Assembly (NCBI GenBank): GCA_024509875.1
Contig: JAMPIV010021223.1
Coordinates: 691,794 to 755,793 of the forward strand
Reading direction: 5' to 3'
Length of the DNA: 64,000 bases
From: Oreohelix idahoensis
Lineage: Eukaryota; Mollusca; Gastropoda; Stylommatophora; Oreohelicidae
A program made the translations under genes and the position numbers. Positions 23,072-33,000 of the stretch are shown here, piece by piece; within the stretch, counting starts at the first letter, position 1, and the number at the start of each line of letters is the position of its first letter. Below the pieces are notes generated by a model, which searched no databases, was not told where the DNA came from, and saw only the letters and a program-made list of their open reading frames with translations.

Positions 23072-23340
23072 TAAAGGATCCCGTTATACGCCGGTTGAGG
23101 CATATTGAGAATATGGTGTTAGGCCCATATTTTCTTGACCATCGGCACATTAGTGGTGATGTGGTCAGCATCACGCCGGCCGCATTAACCTTCCCAGAGT
23201 TGTTATGGTACCCAATTCATGAGGCTGAATCGACCCAGAGCCGTTTGTGGTCTAACAAAACCCACTTCAACTGGGGATCGAACCATAGACCACCGTGCTA
23301 AGAAGCCAGTGCACTAACCACTGCTCTACCGCGGCTCGTA
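23072..23340 (-). mobile_element. SINE A, nearly full inverted copy
   Basis: The reverse complement starts at the tRNA-like head (gagccgcggtagagcagtgg, B box ggttcgatccc) and runs through the whole body to cgggatccttta. It aligns end to end with 15608-15888. It interrupts the Helitron helicase relic. I could not identify a clean target-site duplication. Confidence 0.88.
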
Positions 23341-25838
23341 TCCTTAAAATGACTCCTTTATTTGAAGATGTTGACTGGCCGTCTCCTTCAGATCCACATT
23401 TAAGTTTCTCACGACAATGCTGACCTAATATTTGTTCATTTACCTTTTTTTTTCTATAGTTCATGGAACCACTATTACAGCTGATCTGCATAAAACCTGC
23501 CAAAACATTATTCTGCACCTGCTGCCGTGGTTTTTGAACCAACTGGTTTGGTATAATGAGCTTGTAGATATTTGCATAACCTCATTTTAGTAACCGCTTA
23601 CATTACGCCTGATGGAGAAGTATCCCTATTCTTCTTTTATCACCTCTAAGGACCCCCCCCCCCCCTCCTTCCCCCAGGATCTATACAGGGCCTGAGCTGA
23701 TCTAGCAGGGAAACATTCCTAGTTGTTTCTAAAATAAAGAGAAAAGAAAGGAACGTAACTGATTTCTCTGAATTACTGTTACTATTTGCAAGGCTTTATT
23801 GTCTGCTGATCAGATATGGCACGGCGTTTTATTGTGATTCTAAATTTCCCGTTTAGCAGTAAAATAGTGTGAGAGATAAATCATTCGTTAATTTCACTTA
23901 AAAACGGATTATCTGCTGTTTTATGCTGCAAGGCAATGCACATAGGCATATCTGGAGTCATCCTTATATGACCACCAGCTAAACTCAATGCTATACAGAT
24001 GTAGAAGGGAACCTATGGCTGTGAGGCTAATTACACCCTCATTGACTCTTGAAACCGTCCACATACTTCCAGGGATTCTCTCCGTGGTGAAACATGTTGA
24101 GAACCCAGCACTGCATACTCAGTTGGAGGAGTCACTTGAGCCCAAGATGTAACTCTGGCTTCTACCTGGTTGGCTGTATGCAGGGGGATCTGACTATGGA
24201 CCCCACGATAGAAGGCATAGATAAGAAGTGGCTTTGTGTAGGACGTGACAATTCCTTGGGGGTGCTGAGAACCACAGCAAAGTATTTTAGCCGTGCAATA
24301 TTGGAGAGCCCCCTTGAAGGCGGGGAATGCACAGTATGCCACGCACTTCTTCCTCCTAGCTTGGGACCAGATGTGGTGATCTTTTAAATGTAAGCGAAGC
24401 CTGAGAAACAGGAGCTCATGACTTCAGCTTAACACGTTTCAGAATGGCAGAAAAGCTAAAGGAAAAGCCTAGATATACAGTGTAGATACTACCAAGGAGT
24501 CTTCAACTTGGTATTGGCTGCGAAGGAGCGAGAAGATCGGCAGCTCTAGTTAAACAACAACAACAACAATGATTCAAGCAAAGGTCGGCAACAGGCCGAT
24601 CTCAAGCTACTGCTTGATCCCAGAGAATTATTTTGTAGACCTCTGGGTGACGGAAGTGTGTGTGTGGGTGGGGGTTGTATTTTTATCTTATGTAAATTTC
24701 GAACTACTCCTCTCTGCAGGAACTTAAAAGCCTGGTTTCCACAAATTTAAATGTGCTTTCCCCGCATTCTTAATGAAAACAGGGAAGGTAAACTACTAAT
24801 ATTCACTTTATTCATGAATTTCACAAGACATAAAGTGATTGTTTTCGTTGAGGTGAAGTTAACATTGGGTAAAATATTTACTTTTAATCCCTTATATCGA
24901 TGGGATTGAAGGAAGATGGTCGTGCGGCATAGAGAAAAGTTTCATATATGCTGGACTTTTTCCGAATTGCAAATGCTCTGAAATCTGAAAACATACACGA
25001 TTTAATCCAGGTAGATCTTGAAAGAGTTACGTCTTTCTAAAGTAGATCACCATTGTTACTGGGTTGCCTACGGCTGCTGTAAGGGAATGTCTGCTCTACT
25101 CTCTCGATATATTTTCTATCTCCATCTTTTCCTACCGCTAATTTACAGACAGCTGTACCAGACGATAAGGCTGAATGTTGAGGTGACCCTGAATTATTTG
25201 TCCAACAACGCCCGAAAGCTGTGACCTGGCGCAACAACAAGGATCCACGATGTTTAGCACTTAATAGGCAAGACTGACATCTTCACTTAAATAGACTTTG
25301 AGTAGCTGGTTACCCTAAGGCGTCCGTGATTGCCAACTTTCATTATTTTCTCCTTACTTGCTTCCTCTTTTCTTACTGCACGTGATTGACCAAGCATCGA
25401 TGTTCTATCGATCTGGCCAGTAGAAAGTTGCAATCACAGGGTAGCGAACTGGCCTATTCAGACATGTCAGATATATCCCTGAGGTGGTCAATTGTCTCTT
25501 TACCACGAAACTCCACAATCAACCATTCTTCTTGTGTATTGACATTTTAAAATCTAAATAGGTCCCTATTGAGTTTGGAGCCACTACTGCATCTGGTCTC
25601 TTTGCCATACGCCTACATTCAATCACGTGTTCATGTAGTGGTGGTTTCTGTATAAAATGTTTTTATAGGATGAGATTGCCAGAACCATGTAAAACAGTAT
25701 ATCTAATGGAACAGTAGTCCAACTTGTATTGTTGTCTCCATAGTAACCTTCGGTAACCACACAGACAAATATAGTGACGTCACAACGAAAATAAAGTAAA
25801 AATAAAATAACAATTGTCCCGCGTAGTCCGTGGCTCTC
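23341..25838. other. No gene seen; several low-complexity tracts
   Basis: The first 200 bp may be the upstream continuation of the Helitron relic but show no firm motif. A C-rich run lies at 23648-23672. A segment ending gcagctctagttaaacaacaac at about 24540-24570 has a (CAA)n tail that looks like the 3' end of a retroposed element, whose body (about 24000-24540) I do not recognise. A CRE palindrome lies at 25775-25782. A partial family D match is near 25640-25700. Confidence 0.5.
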
Positions 25839-25984
25839 TTAACTCTTTGACTCCGGAACAACGCTCTGAGCGTTGATCAGATTTGACACCCATGCCAAAA
25901 CAACTCTCTGAGCGTTGTTTTTAGTCCATCACGAATTAAAATTATGGCACAGGGTGCAAAATAATTGCGGAATCAAAGAGTTAA
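25839..25984. mobile_element. piggyBac-like MITE at TTAA
   Basis: A short non-autonomous DNA transposon. TTAA at 25839-25842 and 25981-25984 flank inverted ends CTCTTTGACTCCG / cggaatcaaagag (one mismatch). TTAA target duplication is diagnostic of the piggyBac superfamily. The 138-bp interior holds two related palindromic words: aacgctctgagcgtt (a perfect 7-bp stem around one T) and aactctctgagcgtt. No coding capacity. Confidence 0.75.
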
Positions 25985-26118
25985 GATACAAAGATATAAC
26001 AGAACTAGTCCTCCCTCAGGCATGTCGTAAAAGGTGACTAATACAAGGTTGTGGTTGGTGCTAACGACCTAAGTCAAATGGAGTACTATAGAAATCTCAA
26101 CTACATGAGTACACGAAC

Positions 26119-26190
26119 TTTTTTTTTTTTTTAAATGTAAAACTTTTGCCTCGTTTTGGCGAGGCGCGTCCCGTTCAACCTAGTCGGTCG
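26119..26190 (-). repeat. Hairpin-ended repeat, copy 2
   Basis: On the minus strand it reads gaacgggacgcgcctcgcc through a perfect GCCTCG/CGAGGC hairpin (26148-26165), then aaaagttttacattt and a poly(A) run. It nearly matches 53043-53115. A family D segment lies just upstream (26015-26110). Confidence 0.65.
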
Positions 26191-26914
26191 CAGGCGTCTT
26201 GTAAAAAAGATGTGGGGGTGGGAGCAGATGTAGAGGTAGCTTCATACTTCATTAAGGGCGACGAGGAAAATGATGAAAATGTTAATTAAATGAACAATTC
26301 ATAGCCTCTGGAAATGCAGTTCCAAAGTTTGTTGATACTGAACTGGGGCAGTTAAAGTGCGCGTGGGAAGGGTTGGAAAAATAATCGCTCACTCTTGTCA
26401 TAAACCGCCATTTTGTCTGCCAAGATCTTGAATGTTTATGGCGGTTAGAGCAGGAAGAAGAATAGGCTGCCATTGTTGTCTTTGAGGGTTCACTTAGACA
26501 CTCTTCACAACTTTAACGTCATGGAATCTGCAGCATAAATACAATAGATAATATTTGTCGTACGCTCCTCCACTTATTCTACATATTCCACATATCGATG
26601 ATACTTTTTTCTGTTTTTGTCAGAAACAGCAAGAATATGTACATCAAAAGCAGTGATTCTTAATCTCGGGGATGCTTGACCCGACGTCTAAGAGTTGCGA
26701 AACGTGCCAAATATTTTAAAAAGCGTTTCATCATAAGCACTATATAATATAAATAACTCAATTATGTGCACACAAAAATAAACTTTGAGCACGAGAATTC
26801 AATACTAAACCCAGGTTATTTGTTTTTAAAATACCCAAAGATGCAACAATAGAGAATGCAGTCAGCGACCCATAGCTTGACTGCTTGCGTCACGGTCAGC
26901 GAACGAGAGCTGAC
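26191..26914. other. No gene seen
   Basis: No coding or element signature recognised. A/T-rich, with ordinary composition. Confidence 0.45.
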
Positions 26915-27140
26915 CAGGACCCTACTCCACCTCCAAGTGGTGGTCCTGGAAACAGGCTGCATCACTGCAGTCTGGCTGAGAGAGTAGGGATCGAAGAGGG
27001 AAGGCTAACTCGGTCCCAAAAAATGCCGTGCGGAAGTCGGATGTGTCGGCCGAAAGGCGCAAATATCGCAGCTCCGCTGTAAACGGGCACAACGCAACCA
27101 ACGTCCTTTTCAGGACGAACGAGGAAGAAGGAAGAAGAAA
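26915..27140 (+). mobile_element. SINE-like element G, free-standing copy
   Basis: About 225 bp matching, in reverse complement, the element nested in the LINE at 7838-8046. It starts near ctactccacctccaagtgg, contains cagtctggctgagagagt and tcggatgtgtcggcc, and ends in a GAA-rich tail (gaggaagaaggaagaagaaa). The tail marks the 3' end and gives the plus orientation. Confidence 0.7.
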
Positions 27141-27422
27141 ATAACATTTTTTTTCAAGCATAATTGAAAAGAAGTAGCTGCAGAAGGCTCAGTAATCTTG
27201 TAAATTAATAATATTAGTTAAATGTAAAATGCTGTATCTCTACATACTATAACATTTAGTGCACAGGTCATTTAATATTTGTAATTATTTCACTGTCATT
27301 CTTTAATTACATATACATTGTACTTTAAAGATTTATACAAACAGTTTCGAATATTTTGCTGGCTATAATCGAGATAATTGTTTTCACTACATCTACACCT
27401 GTATGAAAACACAAAACAGCTG

Positions 27423-28903
27423 TGTTACGTGCAGTCTTTGATATCTTACAATATTATACATAGGTAATTTTTTAGTGCTTAAGGGAAAGTCATTATTGAG
27501 TTACTTCCCTTGAAAGTTGTGTCGGCTCTTTCGATCAAACTCCGCGGATAAATCCATTTTTACTGCGATTTATTCGTTGTTTGGGTAATAATAGATTGTT
27601 CTTGCTTCAGAATATCTATGGCCTGAATTTATGTGTATTGTTTGTCTGAGTAGGACGAGTCTGTCTTATATCTGTATATCTTTACATATCTAAGTCGAAC
27701 TATATGTTCTGTTGTCTCTAGAGAGGTCGAAGGCTATTCGGCGGATGTGTCGCTAGAGTGTGGTGTGATTTGGCTTCGTCCTGATAGGGACTGTGTGTTT
27801 TCCATGTCGGCCTGTCGCCGGGGAAAAAGTGATCTCAGTATTTGTGGGGAAGGTGATAGTCGTCTAAACCTATCGTGTATGCTTTACCCCAGTGTTTAGT
27901 CGTATTGCCAAGGAATGGCAGTTTCATATTTCCTATACCAAGGTAATCAAAGATACTCTTATGAACTCTCGATCGAAGCCACCATTTTCGATAGTTACGA
28001 TTTGAATGTCTAAGAGAATATATTTGACTCGATGAAAACGACTTCGATTCCTAGCAGCACTATATCCTGTAGATTGCAGTCAATTGTTCATGATCAAATC
28101 TACAGAGCAATGAAATGTTTTATGAATGACTAACTTTAGGACAGATTCATTATCTGTATCCAAACGTGAGTGACAGCTCACGAGTGAAGCCATCTTGGAA
28201 CCAAAACATGTAGTGACTTTCAAGAAGAGAAAAGGGATGCCCGTATTATCGCTTGTTTAGTCCAGAGATCACTGCTACACATGAGAACCCGTTATTAGCG
28301 GTTCAATATTATTATATGGAAAAATATGTGCTGAACATTATGTTGAAGAATCGTCGCTAGACGAGATTAGGTTTAGAAGCCATCTGAAATGTTGTTTATA
28401 AGCTGACGTGCTCAGTCAGTGAAGTCAGATGATATATGTATGGGCGATACTGAGTGCTTGGCTACTGACAGTCCATTATACACTTATTCTACATGAGTGC
28501 CCATGTAACATTGCAAGACCATTTATCCACTGTACTATGATGTATTATGGCAACCTGTGATTTGTCACTATCTGTGCTGTCGAGTGTGTACGTCCAATTA
28601 AACTTTAGAAAAGGTACACAGTCGTTGGTGTCGATGACTTCCAGCCATACATGAGTGTGAGAAAAGAACATTTTTTGTCAACACCACGAACCTTTATCAT
28701 CATTCGCACATTATACACTCAATCCATGTCTACACACCACTGCGTAGGTCAAGTTGACATTCCATACACTACAGTGGAGCAAACAACACCATAGAGATCT
28801 TATCAACTGATGATGATGATGATGTCTGCTTCCATCCACTTATATCTATCTTTTGGTGGATATCATTAACGGGAATAAAAATCCAACTTTATCAACTTTA
28901 TCA
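27423..28903 (+). repeat. 5' LTR, 1481 bp
   Basis: Starts TGTTACGTGC and ends AACTTTATCA. It matches 35418-36899 almost base for base. The differences seen are the length of a T run near 27468 and a cct/ac change near 27555. It should hold the promoter. The short minus-strand frames that appear in both LTRs are passengers. Confidence 0.95.
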
Positions 28904-30018
28904 ACTGGTGGACCAGCTTTCTGGGTTTGACCTCGCAGAAGTTCAGAAGTCAACAGATTACCGATACCAGACCGTTTCCTGTGGCTGATACGACACACTT
29001 GCAGTATTGGTTTGCTCTTTGTCAACACTTCGTCACGTGACCTGTCAGGTGAATGCAGTATGTAGGTCAGCGTTGTTGACATTTTTTTACATTAGACATT
29101 ATAGAGTTTCACAGAACAGTTGGATCAATTCTTGTCAATGTTAACAGGAAGACAGTATGAGTGAACTAAGAAGTCCTATTTTCATCGATGGATCTTCTTG
29201 TTTTCCATATATGAACTTTAATATTTAAGGCCAGAATGTTTAATTGAATAAAGTGGAAGTTTGTTTGTTTTCATAAAAATAACTTTGCCATTACTGTAAG
29301 ACTGAGCCTATTTTGCAACACATACTATCATACACATAATTTATATATATTTATGTTTACATGTTATTTGTTTGTATAGTATGTTAGTTTCTATGTCAGC
29401 GGGTTGTGTTTAAGGTTGGGCGGCGTCCTCACAACAGAATATCCCACGTCATAGAGGGTCCGTTGTGGGCGTTTTCTATAGGTGCAATTTTCTTGATTGA
29501 AAATTTGCTGCGACAACTGTTGCTTTTGTGTTAGCTGTGAAGTCTGTAATTATTGTTATTTTTGTAATATTTCTTTGTTCTTTAGTTTTGTTTTGATTTG
29601 TTTGTAATTTGTTGGTCTAACCTTTTCTATCTTTCAGTTCTATTCTCAATTTATATTCATATATTGTGACGTCATTTGTGTTGTTATTCTTTGCAGATTC
29701 AGTGATTATTTTCATTGATTTCCCTATTTGATTTATTTTGATTTCTGCAAACGTTCTTGTATTGTCAGTCCTATTTGTACTTTATGTATTCTGTTGGTTG
29801 ACATATGTTTTATATAGGTATATTTCATAAGACACAATTGCCTGTGCACTGCACTTGGATTATGGTATAAACCAGTACCTGATTATTATTACTATTATAC
29901 AAGACCTTATTAAAGGCTTGTGACCCACAGATATTGGGATAGTATACTGATTAATCAAGTCATTGAGAACTTGTGGTATTATTATTGATTCAGGTGATTA
30001 GTATTATTGTTAGACATC
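28904..30018 (+). promoter_or_regulatory. Leader with candidate primer-binding site
   Basis: Right after the LTR comes actggtggaccagctttctg. A primer-binding site should begin at tgg (28906), complementary to a tRNA ending in CCA, but I could not name the tRNA. The remaining 1.1 kb has no long frame and contains a CRE palindrome at 29667-29674. Its length is unusual only in that gag starts far downstream. Confidence 0.55.
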
Positions 30019-33000
30019 ATGGCTACATTAGAATACTTCATTACACAAGGGAAAGCCCTTGATAAGACTGGTCAACAATTAGAACAATGGGTAGTTGCTC
30101 AATATGACAAAGCATTAGCTGCAGAAGAGAAAAGATTAGCTGCAGAAGAAAGAAAAGCTATGGCGGAAGAGAAAAGATTAGAAAGAGAAGCTGAGGCTGC
30201 TGCTGAACAAAAGAAATTGCAGATGCAGGTGGAGGAAAGGAGATTTGAAGCTGAACAAAAAAAATTAGAAAGAGAAGCTGCAGCTGAACAAAAAAAATTA
30301 GAAAGAGAAGCTGCTGCGGAACAAAAAAGATTAGACAGTGAAGCTGAACAAAAAAGATTAGACAGGGAAGCTGAACAAAAAAGATTAGACAGGGAGGCTG
30401 AACAAAAAAGATTAGATGCTGAAGAGAAAAAAGCAATAAGAGAACATGAATTTGAGTTAGAGAAATTGAGATTGACAAGTATGAGTAATGTTAATCAGGC
30501 ATCTAGTGGTAATGGTAAACCTTCTACTTACAAGGTTAAGGTTCCACCGTTCAATCAGTCCAGTGACGATATTACATTCTGGCTGGATAGATTTGAACGT
30601 TCTTGTCGTACACATAATGTGGATAAATCACAATACGCTAATCAATTATCAGAAAACTTGAAAGGTGAATCTTTGACTAGATTATGCCTTGTAGGAGAAG
30701 CAGATAAGGATAATTATGATGTCATTAGGGCGGCTTTGATAAAAAAATATCAGCTAAGTGAGGAAGGCTATCGCCTTTTATTTAAAACGATGGTGCCTGA
30801 GACGGGTGTAGAATTCTCAGAATTCACTGCAAAGGCACGTCTCACAGTTGATCGTTGGATTGAGCTTTCCAAAACAGAAAAAACGTATGAAGGACTTATG
30901 GATTTGTTGCTCAGAGATAAGATTATGTCATGTGTGAACAAACCTTTCCTTGAATTTATACATGAGCGTAAACCCAAATCTCTAAAAGAAATGGAAGAAT
31001 ATTGTTCCCAATATGTCACTGCACACCCCGACGTGACTTTTGGCAACACTAAGATTAAGGAGAGTATGCCAGTTGCTTCAGCAACACCATACAATCCCAA
31101 TTATTCACACAGATTTCAGGGACCTCAAAACAGATTTGATAAAAAAGGTAACCATAATAGTTATCAAAACCAAGGTAACCAATCATTTCAGGGTTCTTCT
31201 TCAAAGAACTGGAGACGAGCTGATAGCTCTCGACACAGGGGTGGTCATAATTATAGGAATTTCCGTAGAGGAAGTAATTATAGAAACTATCAGGGTTATC
31301 CGTCTTGGAGTCAACAAGATCATAATTACAGAGATACTCATTATAATGAATATGATAATGGTAACCAAGGGAACTATGACTCAAACCCAAATAGGGGTTA
31401 CAATAGAGGTAACAATAACTACAGAGGTGATAATAACCGAGGTAGATCTCAATACAAAAGACATAAACCACATTTTCAGGCAAACTCTGCACAACAAGAG
31501 TCCAATGAAGCCTATAAACAGAGTAAAGATAATAATGATGCTAGTAATATGGCATGTGCCGCTTTTGATTTTGGGAGAGCATCTCAGTGCCCCCAATGCA
31601 AAACGCTATTTGAGCCAACCACAGTGTCTACTTTAAGCTGTGGCCATCCTCTTCCTGCTCTTCCGGCATCAGTCGCGCATGATGGAAGAGGTTCTCTTGT
31701 CTTACATAAGGGTTTAGTGAATAACAATCCAGTCTCTGTGCTATTTGATTCTGGATGCACCACAATTGGTGTTAGGCAGTCACTCGTAGATCCTTCCCGT
31801 GCCACTGGACAAGTAGTCAAATGTGTAACATTTGGCGGCACATTAGAGAAATACTCTACTGCTATCATTAGGATTGCTACTCCTTTCTTTACAGGAGATG
31901 TACACGCATGTCTTCTTCCGAATCCGATCGCTGACCTCATCATCGGTCGCATTCATGGAGTCAAAGAATGCACTCCGCAACAAATTTCCACGTGGGAAAG
32001 GCAAAACATGCAGATTGCTAACGCTGTAGTCACTAGAGCTCAGGCTCTTAATATGCCTCAAACTTCATCTATTGAAAATAATGAAGTGCATAACCAAGAT
32101 AATCCCTTGGTAATTTCTCGTGACTCGTTTATAAAACAGCAAGAAGATGATCCCACTCTGAAGAAATTCTTCATTCTTGCAACTAAAGGTGATCCGAATA
32201 AAGACACAAGTCGTAAATCGTGGATTACAAAGAAGAATGGCGTACTTGTACGTATGGTTCAAGACTCCATTACGTCAAGTCATTCTCAAATCCTGGTTCC
32301 CAAGAATTTGAGAGTTAAAATTTTGCAGCACGCTCACGACTCTCAGTGTGCTGGACACATGGGTTTTTCCCGTACTAAGTCAAGAGTCCTTGCGGCTTTC
32401 TTTTGGCCATTGGTAAACAAGGACATACGGATTTATTGTCGATCTTGTAAAGTATGTCAGGAAGTTAAATCCAAAGGTCCACGGCATGCTGCACCCATTC
32501 AGGCGGCGGACATTCCTATTCGGCCGTTCCAAAAAATGGCCATAGACATAATTGGTCCATTTAAGATCAAGTCTGCCAGAGGACATCAGTTTATCTTGAC
32601 GTGTGTTGATATGTGCACACGTTGGCCAGAGGCTATTCCTCTGAAGAGCATTACTACTGCTGATATTGCAGATGCTCTTTGGCTTATATTTTCTCGTCTG
32701 GGGTTCCCCGGAGAGATATTGTCAGACCATGGCACCCAACTAATATCAGATACCATGTCTCAAGTAATGTCTACTCTGCAGATAGATAGATCTTTAAGTA
32801 GTATCTACCATCCAATGTCTAATGGTATGGTCGAACGCCTTAATAGAACACTTAAAAACTTACTGGGGAAGATAACTGAGGATCATCCTCAGGACTGGGA
32901 CAGAGTTTTACCTGCGGCCCTCTTCGCTTACAGAGAGGTACCCAATGAACATACGGGATTTTCTCCCTTTGAACTCGTCTTTGGCGCGCGTCCGCGTGGC

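Noticed and set aside
28489..28671. Identical 60-residue minus-strand ORF at 28489-28671 and 36485-36667
   Set aside because: The identity only reflects the two LTRs. There is no family resemblance, start context or reason to think it is translated.
31040..31636. 198-residue ORF in another frame inside gag
   Set aside because: It is a shadow of the Asn/Gly/Arg-rich low-complexity tract in the polyprotein frame.
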